Positions 43,422 through 53,939 of a stretch of DNA of 64,000 nt are shown piece after piece. The notes beneath the pieces were generated by a model. The model saw nothing but the letters and a program-made list of their open reading frames with translations, was not told the DNA's origin and did not search any database. How positions within the stretch are numbered: position 1 is the stretch's first letter; every line of letters starts with the position of its first letter. The position numbers were made by a program, and so were the translations under genes. Source of the stretch: Neoceratodus forsteri (lineage: Eukaryota; Chordata; Ceratodontiformes; Ceratodontidae). The DNA is taken from contig CM057450.1 in NCBI GenBank assembly GCA_016271365.2, positions 1,805,693,967 to 1,805,757,966 on the forward strand, given 5' to 3'.

Positions 43422-43955
43422 TTGCCGCAACGTTTGTTGCATTCCAATGCCCCAGCGTCTCCCTTGTTAGGTCCTGGGGATGGTATCCTCTCTTCTCCAT
43501 GCAGCACTGAGGATGTTGGCACTCTGCCATCGGGTCTCCCTCCTGCAGGGCCGGATGACCCGATGTTGGATCCTCAGATGCCAGCGCCAACACCGGCCTA
43601 CCCAACACTCATCCATTTGCCAGATGCCATTCCAGGCCCACCCGCTGGGCCACTCCCAGGGCCCTCTGCTCCTTCAGAGCCCCTGGTACCTGGGTATCCG
43701 ACTCCGTCATATCCGATGCCGTCATACCCAGGTCCGCAGTATCCGGCACCCCAGTACCTGACGCCGGCCTACCCAATGCCACAGTACACAGTGCCCCAGT
43801 ACCCGACGCCGAGCTTCCTGCCATCAGATAATGGATACGTGCCGTATGGATATCCCCAATATCTGTACCCCTCTCCTCCTCCTCCACTGCCCCCTCAGCC
43901 GCTGGTGGATCTGAAGGAGACTCTGGCTTCCTGGTGTGCTGAGGCCAAGGCTTAG
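43422..43955 (+). pseudogene. DIRS 1 Gag proline/tyrosine-rich repeat region
   Basis: The open frame of 177 codons is rich in Pro, with eight tandem pentapeptides of the pattern Y-P-x-P-x (43695-43814; 15-bp coding repeat). It ends in YPSPPPPLPPQPLVDLKETL. It lies between the Gag N-terminal motif and the Gag core. This kind of low-complexity linker varies freely between Gag proteins, and I know no enzymatic function for it. Confidence 0.7.
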
Positions 43956-44441
43956 CTCACCAGAGAGGTAGAGTCATCTTCCAATGCCGGACCTGGTTCC
44001 GGACCCCCTACGTCGTAGGTGAGAGACTCCCTTCCCCCCTCCTGACACCAGAGGTGAGCTGTTTGGTTCCTAGGTAGGGGAGGATACGCTTCTCTGAGGG
44101 TTTCCCAAGGGGTTCGTTCTTCCCCTGCGCTGGAAGGAGGAGTCCTCTTCTTCATTCTCCTTGAAGACCTCGGATGACTCCAACGGCCGCTCCGATACGG
44201 ACAACGAGTCACGCACTTTAGACAAGCTCAGGCCAAGGACTCCTCCGAAGTCCCCTCCGGAGGATCCTTCTTTCCTGGAGTTGCTGCGTAAAATCCAGGC
44301 TGTTCTCAGTGGCAATCCTTGGAGCTGGATCCACAGCGTAAAAAACTTGCACACCAGGATCTGCCCGAGACCGCTCCTACTCTGGTTCCACCCTGGATCG
44401 AGCCTCTTGCTGACCTCTTGTCCACCATTTAGAAGCAACTG

Positions 44442-45428
44442 TTGGCATTAGCCCCCCTTCCGAGGAAGTTGGACAGGCTATATCAGGCTCCGGAGGGTGT
44501 TGACTCCTTGAATTCACACCCCAGAGCTGGTTCGGTTGTGATCAGCGCTGCTCACGGTCATTCGGCTAACCCCAAGCACTTGAGCTCATCACCACCTGAC
44601 AAGGAGTCCTGCCTTCTGGACCAGTACGGGAAGAAGGTCTATGCTTCTTCCACTCTGGGAATCAGGGCCCTGAGCTACGTTGCTCATATGGGGGATTACC
44701 AGAAGGTGATCCTTAGCAAGGTGGAAATTAAATTGGAATCCCTTCCTGAATCTCAGACGAAGCAGGAAGTGACTGACCTAGTCCGGTCTGTGCATTCAGC
44801 CAGTCGGCACATGCTTCATGCCACGTACGATGCAGTGGATGCTGCTGGTTGGAGCTTGGCTTTTGCCATGGGGTTGTGGCATCATGCCTGGCTCCGGTTG
44901 TCAGGTTTGGTCCTGGAGGTGCAGTCTGCTATTCAGGATGCACCCTTCAGGGGTTCAGTGCTGTTCGGTGGTGATGTCTAGGACATCATCACCGATCTGC
45001 AGGAGAAGGATACTGCACTTAAGTCTCTTGACTCCTTGTACAGGCCCCCTCAGGCTCAGTGTCATCCCATTCGCAGACGTTTTCAGCCCAAGGCAAAACC
45101 TCAGGGAAAGCAGGCCAACAAATGTTGGGCCCCTCTGGCTGTCAAGCCCCCACCCACCCAAAAAAGCGGTAGAAGCTTCAGCTGCCTCACACCTCCTGAC
45201 TCCTCTCCCACAGTCTCTAGGCCTCCCAGAGGAACCGGTAGGAGGGAGATTCTCCTTCCATCTATCGGGTTGGGAGAGGATCACTTCAGACACTTGGGTG
45301 CTCCAGCTGATCGCAGAAGGACACTCAATAGAGTTTCTTCAGAAACCACCTCAAAACCCCCCCCAGGTCATCTTAGTCCCCAGAACATCATCTTCTGGTC
45401 CGGGAAGAAATATCCTCTCTTCTTCTGA
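44442..45428 (+). pseudogene. DIRS 1 Gag core
   Basis: Typical DIRS Gag core blocks are PPDKESCLLDQYGKKVYASS, TLGIRALSYVAHMGDYQKVI, SASRHMLHATYDAVDAAGWS and WLRLSGLVLEVQSAIQDAPF with LFGGDV. They form one continuous frame to 45428 except for a single TAG at 44979-44981. A basic C-terminus follows (RRRFQPKAKPQGKQANK). Gag would package the element RNA. The frame upstream of 44442 is open only briefly; the true start lies further 5' in another frame. Confidence 0.85.
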
Positions 45429-46330
45429 AGGAGGTGATAGAGCCTGTCCCATCTCATCTTCGGGGGACGGGTTACTACTCCCATTTCTTCCTGGTCCAGA
45501 AGAAGTCAGGAGACGTGAGGCTGATTCTAGACCTCAGCTCCCTGAGCTTGTTTGTGGAGTACAAAAGGTTCAGAATGCTCTGTCTGCAGAGTCTTCTGCC
45601 CCTCCTTCAGCCGAGACAGTGGCTGTGCGCTCTGGACATGCAGGATGCCTACCTGCATATCCCTGTTCGCCCTTTCCACTGCAAATACCTGCGTTTTTCG
45701 TTACAGGGGGACCACTACCAGTTCAAGGCCCTCCCATTTGATCTTTCCTCGGCACCCTGAGTGTTCACCAAATGCCTTTAGGTGGTAGCGGCCTACCTGC
45801 GTACCCAGGGGGTTCAGGTTTTCCAGTACCTGGACGACTGGCTCCTGGTGGCCCCATCCAGGGAGGAGCTCCTGCGCTTCCTTTCCCTTACCCTTCAGGT
45901 TTTCACCAGCCTGGGTATTACCATCAACCAGGCCAGGTCCCATCTGGTCCCGTCCCAGAGGCTCCAGTTTATTGGGGCGATCCTGGACATGACCTCCGGC
46001 ATGGCATTCCTGCCACTAGACAGGGTGGCCACACTCCAGGCTCAGGTCAGCCTGTTGTCCAGCCGCAGGCAGGTCAGCGCCAGGTCAGTCCTTCGCCTCC
46101 TCAGGCTTATGGCGGCTGCTATTCCGACAGTCCCTTGCCTGTGGCTCCATATGAGAATCTCTCAGTGGACGCTTCGGTCTCAGTGGGATCAGTTGGTGGA
46201 TGACCTAGATCAACAGGTTCTGGTCTCTAATCCTATGATTCGGGACTTGCAATGGTGGATAGTTCAGGAGAATCTTTGCTTGGGGGGGTTCCCTCTGCCT
46301 TTCTCCCCTCTCCCCTCTCCCAGACACTGA
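45220..46330 (+). pseudogene. DIRS 1 reverse transcriptase (broken)
   Basis: Entry block PVGGRFSFHLSGWERITSDT lies near 45237-45297. After a frameshift at about 45430 the palm follows: GYYSHFFLVQKKSGDVRLIL, CALDMQDAYLHIPVRPF (motif A, DMQDAY), FKALPFDLSSAP (motif B region) and, after TGA at 45758 and TAG at 45779, VFQYLDDWLLVAPSREE (YLDD catalytic motif, intact). The thumb runs to about 46280. The YLDDW form is typical of DIRS and Ngaro RTs and differs from the LINE YADD. Two stops and a frameshift are the only clear lesions. Confidence 0.93.
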
Positions 46331-46425
46331 CAACAGATGCCTTGGGAGAGGGTTAGTGAGCCAATCTGGGGTCTCACAGGATCCAGGGCTCCTGGTCCAG
46401 GCACGAACAGACACTTCACATCAAT

Positions 46426-47097
46426 GTGCTAGAGCTCCGTGCCATGCTGTATGCTCTTCAGGCTCTGCATCTGTATCTGCTCCCTGGGCATCTGGCTGTC
46501 CAGACGGACAACATGTGCGCAGTCTGGTACATCAACAAAGAGGGAGGAACTCGTTCCTACCCTCTCTGCAGGGAGGCAATGCAAGTTTGGGGTTGGGCAG
46601 TGCAACACAACCTTTACCTCACGGCAGTTCACGTCCCGGGGGTCGAGAACATGTTGGCAGACCACCTCAGTCGGTCATCTGCTCACGTTCACGAGTGGGA
46701 ACTGGATCAGGGGGTAGCAGACGATATCTTCCTATGCTGGGGAACACCACAGGTAGACCTGTTTGTGTCTCCTCACAACGCAAAACTTCCTGCCTTCAGC
46801 TTGCTCGCTGCAGGACGCTACAGACTCTCTATCTCTAGACTGGAAGGGCAAATTCGTCTATGCCTTCCCCCCGTCCCCTTGATTCTGAGTGTCTTACAGA
46901 AACTCAGCTCAGAAGGAGCTCACATGATCCTAATCGCGCCTTTCTGGCCCAGGCAAGTTTGGTTCTCTCTTCTGCAACCGTATTCAGAGGAACCTCCTCT
47001 TCCTCTGTCGCAACTTTTGCTGCCCCAGGATCAGGGGAGCCTGGTCCATCCAGGCCTCAAGTCCCTTCAGTTGAACGCATGGCTCCTGCAGACGTAG
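46426..47097 (+). pseudogene. DIRS 1 RNase H and methyltransferase-like region
   Basis: The 223-codon intact frame starts within RNase H (LELRAMLYALQALHLYLLPG, VQTDNMCAVWYINKEGG, VHVPGVENMLADHLSRSS). It runs into WGTPQVDLFVSPHNAKLPAF and AHMILIAPFWPRQVWFSLL, the region annotated as a Dam-like methyltransferase domain in DIRS1-like elements. It ends at TAG 47095-47097, overlapping the recombinase frame by about 240 bp, as in other DIRS elements. The frame differs from RT, implying a frameshift at about 46300-46420 (also the site of a C-rich run). Confidence 0.9.
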
Positions 47098-48131
47098 CTC
47101 AAGCCCGATTCCGGGTTTCCTCGCTGGTGGCTGACATTCTGGTGGAGGCCAGAAAGCCCTCCACTAGATCTACCTATGCCATGAAATGGAAACGGTTCTC
47201 TATTTGGGCCTCTTCCAAAGATTTCAGGCCATTCTCTTGCTCTGTTGGGCAGCTTCTGGACTACATGCACCATCTTTTTGATCTGGGTCTCAGTCATTCC
47301 TCTCTGAAGGTTCACATAGCGACCATCTCCACTTACCATGTTCCTTTTGGGGACAGAACTTTTGCGCAGTTAGAGGTCTCTAAGACTTTTCTTAGAGGGG
47401 TTCTCCACTTGAGACCTCCTATTCGTGTTCCTGGCCTTTCTTTGGGATTTGAATTTTATGCTTGAGAAGCTTACTCTGCCTCCTTTCGAGCTGGCAGCCT
47501 CAGCAGACCTAAAGTTCCTTTCATGGAAGACTCTCTTCCTAGTGGCCATTGCTTCTGCTCGAAGGATTTCCGAGCTCCAGGCCCTGATGTGCAAAATCTT
47601 GTATTTGATTTTCCACAAGGAAAGTGTGGCTCTGCGTACCTACCGTAAGTTTCTCCCTAAGGTAGGAGCAGAATCTATGCTGAATCAATCCATTGAGCTG
47701 CCCGCTTTCTTTACACAGCACTCCAATCAAGTGAGTAATACTTCTTGCATACTTTGGATGTTCACCGAATTCTGAAGTACTACACCACCAGGATGAAGGA
47801 TCTCAGAAAGACTGATTAACTGTTTGTCTCTTTTACTCATAAAAGAGAAGGCAATGCTGTTTCTAAGCAATGCGTATCAAAATGGTTGGCTCATTGTATC
47901 ACTTTCTGTTACAACAAATACAACAAGACTCTGCTGGGTCAAGTCAGAGGCCACTCCACCAGAGGGGTCACTGCCTCTGCTGTTTATTTCAAGAATGTGT
48001 CAGCGGCAGACATCTGTGCAGCCGTAACTTGGACTTCTGTCCATACCTTTACGAAACATTACAGTTTGGACATTGCCTCTCACCATAGAGCTGGCATCGG
48101 GTTGGCTGTTCTGCAAGGTCTTCTTTCCTAA
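46860..48131 (+). pseudogene. DIRS 1 tyrosine recombinase (broken)
   Basis: The N-terminal core-binding half (ILVEARKPSTRSTYAMKWKR, LSHSSLKVHIATISTYHV) is in the open frame 46860-47465. A frameshift leads to 47425-47775 with the first catalytic Arg (LFLVAIASARRISELQAL). A further break leads to 47886-48131 with GHSTRGVTASAVYFKNVSAA (H-x-x-R) and VHTFTKHYSLDIASHH (nucleophilic Tyr). All catalytic residues R...H-x-x-R...Y are visible. The second frame ends at about 47775 and the third begins near 47830, so the middle part is degraded. It would insert circular element DNA. Confidence 0.92.
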
Positions 48132-48210
48132 GACCTTCACAGCCAGAGGGTCTACATTTGGGTAGTTTCCTCCTCCCGTTTGCTTCTTCTTGTTCCAGAC
48201 TGCTTGTGAC

Positions 48211-48334
48211 TCAGTCCTAGCTGTAATTACCTACTGCAAGAGCCCTCTCAAAGTAAGATAGCACAGTTACGTAAGAACTTACTGTAACAGTAGATCTTCG
48301 AGAGAGGTTCTTGCAGTAGGTAATACTTCCTGTC
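48211..48334 (+). repeat. DIRS element 1, internal complementary region
   Basis: 48211-48259 is the complement of the left outer end, and 48260-48334 contains the complement of the right outer end (AGAACTTACTGTAACAGTAG, then ATCTTCGAGAGAGG). In DIRS replication this region templates the repair of the ends when the circle forms. Between the two parts lie a few bases (agcac) not found at either end. Confidence 0.92.
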
Positions 48335-48414
48335 CTCCATTCCTCTCAGCTTTTTAAGCTCCTTTTCCTGGGATGAAACATCCGCTTCTCTCTCGTCTTG
48401 CCATTTTTGGCCTT

Positions 48415-48626
48415 TGGCGGGAAAGAACTGGAAGGCGGACATGGGGGACCGCCCCTTTATACTGACATCGTTCACCTGACGTGGGGGCGGTTCCCCGCCA
48501 GAGACTTCTAGCTAGAATTTTTTCCGTGGGGTCCTGACGCCTGCCAGCTTCAGTCCTATCTGTAATTACCTACTGCAAGAGCCTCTCTCGAAGATCTACT
48601 GTTACGGTAAGTTCTCATGTAACTGT
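48415..48626 (-). repeat. DIRS element 1, right inverted repeat
   Basis: Inverted copy of 42386-42579, extended by about 30 bp at its outer end (GATCTACTGTTACGG to GTAACTGT) that the ICR also contains. It has a mirror TATA (TTTATA at 48456-48461). Confidence 0.92.
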
Positions 48627-49642
48627 ACTTTTTCTGCAGACAGACCCTTTCACATTATAAGGAGGAGCTGTCAAGCTACTAATCAAAGTTATAGAATGAG
48701 CAAGAAAAAATCCAGTAATCTGATTGGTCAGTGGCTTTCCAGATTTGTTCAGTAATTAACCAATAAACACATGGGTCTTCAAGGTGCCTTGTAAGTCTTG
48801 GAACTACACCGTTTCTGAATTCTCAGTAACTGTGACAGTGGGGAAAAACAAAAAAAGGTTCAGCATGAGTGACTTACCTGCCTGCTAATTTGATCTCTTT
48901 TATAGGACAAACCTAGCTGTTTTGTGTGAGAACTGATTTACCAGTGTTAAAGATTTATTTATTCTTAATTTAAAGGTGTATTTAGTCTTGTGTTTTTTTT
49001 TTTTTTTAGTTTTTTTTTTTTTAACTATTTTGGTGGCATTTTATAAACCCAATAATGCACTTCAGAGCTTGTGGCTATTGAGTAATTACTGCCCTCTCCC
49101 CATCCCATGGTTGAAGGCCACTCGGCTAAAGCCTGTTGCCTCCAACCCATGAAGTGGGGACATATGGTAATTACCCAATAACCGCACACCTTGTCTCATG
49201 TTATTGCTTACTTAATCCTGTGCCCACTCCCAGAGAGATATCTTCTTACCACAGGGATCCTTTGTATTTGATCTGAGTGCCTGTATAAATGCTCTACCAT
49301 TCTGAAGTATGTTAACTTTCTAACTACCTGAGAGGAATGTTTAAAATAAAATGACACAACTATGTCACAGGTACAGTATTCCTCATGAACAGTATGCCAT
49401 ATCTATGCTGCACATTTATGTTATGGGGGGCAATATAATCCTGTAGGTCTTAGTTAGCCTTGGTCAGTATGATGTCCATTCCTGAAGCCTTTGCATTAGG
49501 CAGAGATCTCTTAGTATTAACAATCTAATTTAGCTTTATAGCGGAATAAAACATTTGCTTTTATTCAGACTAGAGTCACTGTAACTTGAACCTTTCATTA
49601 TCTGGGCCCATTCTGAAGAACCCCATGTAGGGGATACCTTAG
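48627..49642. other. No recognisable gene; T-rich run
   Basis: No coding similarity. A long T-rich run lies at 48991-49022. This is the spacer between the two DIRS elements. Confidence 0.45.
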
Positions 49643-49808
49643 ATTTCTAGGGACGTGGATATATTGTTCAATCCACACTGCCTGGCAGGTTCCTTGCCGC
49701 TTTAAATCTTGCCAGAAGGTCTTCAAACTGGCCCTCCCACCCACCGGGTGGTAAAACCCTCAGCTCCGCCCCATGACGCCAGGTCTTCCTTACCGCTTGG
49801 AAGCTCAG
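49643..49808 (+). repeat. DIRS element 2, left inverted repeat
   Basis: It begins ATTTCTAGGGACGTGG and runs through CACTGCCTGGCAGGTTCC, CGCTTTAAATCTTGCC and CAGCTCCGCCCCATGA. Its reverse complement is found at 55255-55442. A TTTAAA near 49702 might serve as a TATA-like box, but I cannot confirm it. Confidence 0.93.
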
Positions 49809-50102
49809 GTTCCTTCCTTAGCGCTCTGCGTTTTAGGCCTGGATCCACACTCTTCAGAATTTCTGAAACTTATTTTAAAATTTACAAGACTTCAGTCTTG
49901 GTCTTCCATCGCGGCTGTGATGGACAAATTGACTCCCGGCTTCCGTCGGTGCCCGTGTGGGCAGAAGATGTCTTGGACCGATCCGTACTCCATGTGCGCC
50001 TACTGCCTGGGGCTTGGTCACGACTCGCAGGCTTGCAAATTGTGCAAGTCCTTTTCAGCTTCGGTCTTGGAGGACCACGCTGCCAGACTTCTTCTCGGAT
50101 GA
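49773..50102 (+). pseudogene. DIRS 2 Gag N-terminal Cys/His motif
   Basis: The frame contains GFRRCPCGQKMSWTDPYSMC and AYCLGLGHDSQACKLCKSFS, a C-x-C...C-x2-C-LG-x2-H-x5-C-x2-C pattern typical of vertebrate DIRS Gag. All Cys and His positions look intact, unlike element 1. The likely start is ATG at 49920 (MDKLTPGF), since the upstream part overlaps the inverted repeat. The frame stops at 50100-50102, just before a new frame opens at 50151. Confidence 0.82.
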
Positions 50103-50150
50103 CCCTAAAAATGGTATCTGCCGGTCAAGTCTAAGGAGGCCCATTGGGCA

Positions 50151-51077
50151 GTGTCCGCGGCCGTGGGCTCCGCGGAACAGTTGGAGCAATTGTTTGTCCT
50201 CGAGGAGGAGGCGGCCCAGGCCGCTGCTTCTTCCTCCTCAGATGCGCCATTTATCCTGCTTTCTTTGGGCTCCTCCTACATGGCTTCGTTTAAGGAGCTT
50301 CGCCAGTCCCTCTCCACCAAGGGAGAGGGGCCATCAGGACATTCCAGTTGGTCCAAGAAGAAGAACTCTAAGGGTAAGTCCCACCATCGACATTTGTGGG
50401 AGCGGGAGAGATCCCCTTCGCCAGACCGTCGACTCTTGACTTTGGTTGAGGTTGCGGCTGCGGCAGCTGGCTTCACCGTACCTCTGTCAGGTCAGCCGTT
50501 GATGCAGTCGAGATTTTTCTTGACCCGTCAGATGGTTTGTCAACTGGAGAAGCTGACAACCCTACTTCACCAGTTTCCCCCAGTGGAAACTGAGGACTTT
50601 GACTCTCCGGTTAAGGTCCCTGCACCGAGGGAGGAGCGGGTTTCCCCAGTCCCCTCTCTGATCCATCCTGGGAACCCCCGAAGGTCTTGGTCCTCTTCCA
50701 GGTCCAGCCAGTCCTGCTGACATCGGCGGTCTCAGTCTCGGCACCATGGAAAGCAGCGTCACCACTCATCCTCATCGTCCTCTTCTGAGGATAGGCTCCG
50801 GCGCAAGTTGCGTCGGCGGTATGAGAATTTAATGTGGCAGCAGCTCTTATTGTCCGGGAATAAGACAACTCTGTCGCCTTCTCCGGCCATTAAGTGGCTG
50901 TCACCGGAGCGGCTGAAACAACCCCTCGTAATGGTCGAGGAGCGGACCCCGGCACCGGTTGTTCGGCTGAAGCCGGCTGCTCCACCAATTGTAGTGGAAC
51001 CTCCGCCTCCACAAACAAAGACTCGGGCTCCAACCAAGGATTCTTGGTCGGGTCAGGGCTTGCCCCACAGGTTGTAA
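50151..51077 (+). pseudogene. DIRS 2 Gag middle region, Ser/Arg-rich
   Basis: One frame from 50151 to TAA at 51075-51077 with a single in-frame TGA (50718-50720). It contains an acidic/Ala stretch, KKKNSKGKSHHRHLWERERS, SWSSSRSSQSC and, after the TGA, HRRSQSRHHGKQRHHSSSSS, then a Pro-rich tail. This RS-like basic region may bind RNA, which is inference. A frameshift separates it from the N-terminal motif. Confidence 0.72.
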
Positions 51078-51253
51078 GTCACCCTCACTCCTGATCAACC
51101 TCGGCAGGTGGAGGATGGCTCAGGCACCCAACAGCTGTTTGCAGACTCCTTGAAGTCTGACAACGACTTCTCCCTGTTCTCCAGGCCACTTGACCTGGAG
51201 TCTGCAAGGGGCAAGTCAGTGGAGGAGAGCCCATCATTGTTTATAGGTTTGCT

Positions 51254-51756
51254 TTGACTCATCTCGGAGTCCACCAGGATGCAGCTCAAACCCATTTCAA
51301 AATGGGCCAAATATCCTCTCACGGAGATACTGGACCAAAGGGATTCCCCTACGGAGGCCTTTCCTGTGGCCGAAGCCATTGTTGGCCTGGCCCTGGAGTT
51401 CTGGCAGCGGCCAACATCTTATCCCGCACCAGGATTCGGCCAGGATGACTCGAAAGTACGTAGTCCACACCGACTCACTCTCCGGTTTCTCGGAGCACCC
51501 CTCTGCGGAGGGGTTAGTGACCGATAGCATTTTCCGGTGCTCCGTGAATGCTCGGGACGTGGACAAACTGCCCGATAAGGAATCCAAAAAGATGGATTAT
51601 GCATGGCGGAAGGTTTACGCTGCTTCCTCCCTAGGCCTTCGTCGGGCTAGCTCGGCCGTTCTGAGGGCACATTTCTCACACGCCCTTATGGGTTCCCTTG
51701 ATGAGGTGATTCCTCATCTCCCGGCTGACCTTCAGATGACGGTCAAGCAGGTGTGA
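51254..51756 (+). pseudogene. DIRS 2 Gag core (truncated by frameshift)
   Basis: First MQLKPISKWAKYPLTEILDQ and AFPVAEAIVGLALEF in one frame, then in 51379-51756 SIFRCSVNARDVDKLPDKES, KKMDYAWRKVYAASSLGLRR and SHALMGSLDEVIPHLPADLQ. The PDKESK...WRKVYAASSLGLR block matches the element 1 Gag core. The expected downstream 'ASRH...YDA.D' block is missing or unreadable in 51757-52165. Confidence 0.78.
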
Positions 51757-52169
51757 GATCAGGGAAGAGCGGTGGAAAAACAGCAGCTCCAAACTTCATT
51801 GGATATAGGTGATTCTTGTGCCTGATCAGTAGCGGCACAATCTGGCAGATGTTATCTTCCTGGACACCGACTTGTTCGGGCCGGGGGTGGAAGGCCATCT
51901 GCAGATGATCGAGAAGTCCGATGCCAAAAGGCCGCCAGCAGCAGCGTAAGCCCTTTTGCCCTTCTGCCCCTGCAGCACGTCCGGCCCACCAGCACCATGG
52001 CCAGCAGGCACACACTTGGCACCCTAAGGCCAAGTCTGCCGCTTCCTCCAGTAGGAAGCTGTGAGGCAAGGGTCCAGGAGGTCCCTCAGTGGGTTCTTCC
52101 TCCAAGCCTGCCCAGTGATGGGTTGAGGGATGTCGCCCCAACTTCGTCACTCCTCCCTGGGTTCCCCCC

Positions 52170-53276
52170 ATGGAGGGACAGTTCCGCCACTTCATTTCCA
52201 TCTGGTCCACTATAGCCACGGACTGCTGGATGCTAGAAGTGGTAGGCAGGGGTCTCCCTTTGGAATTTGAGCAGTTCCCTCCCTATCGAGCTGTCGCCCC
52301 ATGGGAGGCAATGGGTTCCGCAGCCTCTCTGTCAGCTTATCGAGCTGACATTGCCCTGCTCCTCCAGAAGCAGGTGATCAGTAAGGTGATGGACCCTCCT
52401 CCAGACCCAGGGTTTGTGTCCAGGTACTTCCCAGTCCCAAAACGGATGCGGTGCTGGCACCCCATTCTCAACCTGCACGACCTGAACAAGTTCCTAAGGC
52501 AGCACACCTTCAGGATGGTCACTCTGGCTCAGATCATTCCGTCCTTGGAACTAGGCATGTGGTTTTGTTCTCTGGACCTTCAGGACGCGTTCTTTCACGT
52601 CCCAATCCATCCATCTCATCAGTGATTCCTCAGCTTCCGAGCAGAGGGATCTCTTTACAAGTTCTGGGCTATGCTCTTCGGCCTCTCTCCAGCTCCCAGG
52701 GTCTTCATCAAATGCATGGCAGTGGTGACAGCATTTCTGTGGCACCGAGGGGTCCGGGTATACCCTTACCTGGATGACTGGCTGATTGCAGCTCCCTCTA
52801 TGTTGGAGGTGGAGCGGTCCAAGGATCTGGCCCTCCAGTTCTGCTCTCAAGTTGGCCTCCTCATCAAGGCCAGGATTGGAATTGTGCCATCGTAGGAGGA
52901 TTCAGTTAATCAGGGCAGAGCTTGACTCTCTTCGAGCCAGAGCCTGGCTCCCGTGGACAAGGCCGAGGTCCTTTCCTCCTTTGCACAATCATTTCTGGTT
53001 GGGCAGTTGCATCCTGCCCGGGACTTCCTGTGCCTTCTGGGTCTCATGGCAGCCTGCACCAGGGTGGTCTATTGGGCCCGCTGGCATATGCGTCCCCTGC
53101 AGTGGGGGCGGGCCCACCAATGGTCACAGCATTCCAGTCCTCTGGACCAGCCATTGACGGTGACCCAGGAGATGTGGGACGGCCTACAGTGGTGGCTTGT
53201 TCCAGCTCATCTGCAGGAGGGGATCCCATTTGTCCACCCTGAGCTGACGATCACTCTGACGATGACGCCTCTGTGA
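52170..53276 (+). pseudogene. DIRS 2 reverse transcriptase (broken)
   Basis: The frame 52170-52895 holds MEGQFRHFISIWSTIATDCW (entry block), SRYFPVPKRMRCWHPILNLH, CSLDLQDAFFHVPIHPSHQ (motif A), a TGA at 52623-52625, then FWAMLFGLSPAPRVFIKCMA (motif B) and RVYPYLDDWLIAAPSMLE (YLDD, intact). A TAG at 52893 and a frameshift lead to the thumb in 52953-53276 (LLGLMAACTRVVYWARWHMR, QWWLVPAHLQEG). With one stop inside the palm and one frameshift, this is a nearly complete RT. Confidence 0.93.
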
Positions 53277-53370
53277 TGGTTTGGGTGCCCATCTGGGGGA
53301 GCTCAGGGCCCAAGGCCTCTGGTCTTCTCAGGAGTCTCAATGCCACATCAGCCTGCTGGAGCTCTGAGCT

Positions 53371-53862
53371 GTGCATCTAGCCCTCACAGCCTTTGCTCCG
53401 TTTGTACAGGGTCAGGTGGTTCAGGTCCAGATGGACAACACCATGACCATGTACTACCTCAACCGACAGGGTGGGATGCACTTCTTGCCTCTGTACAAGG
53501 AGGCTCTCCGCACTTGGTGCCTCATGATCAGCCTGGAGGCGGATCTCCTAGCCATCCATGTGGCAGAAGCCTCCAATAGTCTGGCTGATGCCCTCAGCCA
53601 GATAGGCGCTGCATCTCACGAGTGGTCTCTCCTGCCGGAGGTAGTACAAGATTTGTTCTCCCATTGGGGCACCCCTCAAGTGGACCTGTTCGCCTCTAGC
53701 GAGAATGCGAAGCTGAGGCTGTTTCATGCCTGCACCCCTCAGCAGGGCTCACTGCAGAGGGATGCCTTCTCGAGGCCGAGGACCTTGGGCCTCTTCTACG
53801 CCTTCCCTCCATTTCCGTTGATCCACAGGATGCTTCTCAAGGTGAAGAGGGACAAGTCTTAG
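53371..53862 (+). pseudogene. DIRS 2 RNase H and methyltransferase-like region
   Basis: The open frame reads VVQVQMDNTMTMYYLNRQGG (RNase H block, D-N), IHVAEASNSLADALSQ and then WGTPQVDLFASSENAKLRLF and GLFYAFPPFPLIHRMLLKVK. The last part is shared with element 1 (WGTPQVDLF), and its VILVAPDWPRRFW continuation is visible in-frame past a TAG at 53860-53862. It lies between RT and recombinase as usual. Confidence 0.88.
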
Positions 53863-53939
53863 GTGATTCTGGTAGCCCCAGACTGGCCCCGACGGTTCTG
53901 GTACCCAGATCTCCTCAGCCTCAGCTCCAGGGTCCCGAG

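Larger units (their letters stand above)
42386..48626 (+). mobile_element. DIRS-type tyrosine-recombinase retrotransposon, element 1
   Basis: A 6.2-kb element with all hallmarks of DIRS1-like retrotransposons: long terminal inverted repeats (42386-42579 and 48415-48626), an internal complementary region (48211-48334) that holds complements of both outer ends, and gag, RT-RNase H-methyltransferase-like and tyrosine recombinase regions in that order, with overlapping frames at the end. DIRS elements lack an integrase and insert through a circular DNA intermediate using the recombinase. A handful of stops and frameshifts disable the genes, but boundaries and order are intact. Confidence 0.95.

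Noticed and set aside
43249..43608. Minus-strand frames across the DIRS 1 Gag region
   Set aside because: Antisense to the Gag coding region; they mirror its GC-rich repeats and show no family similarity.
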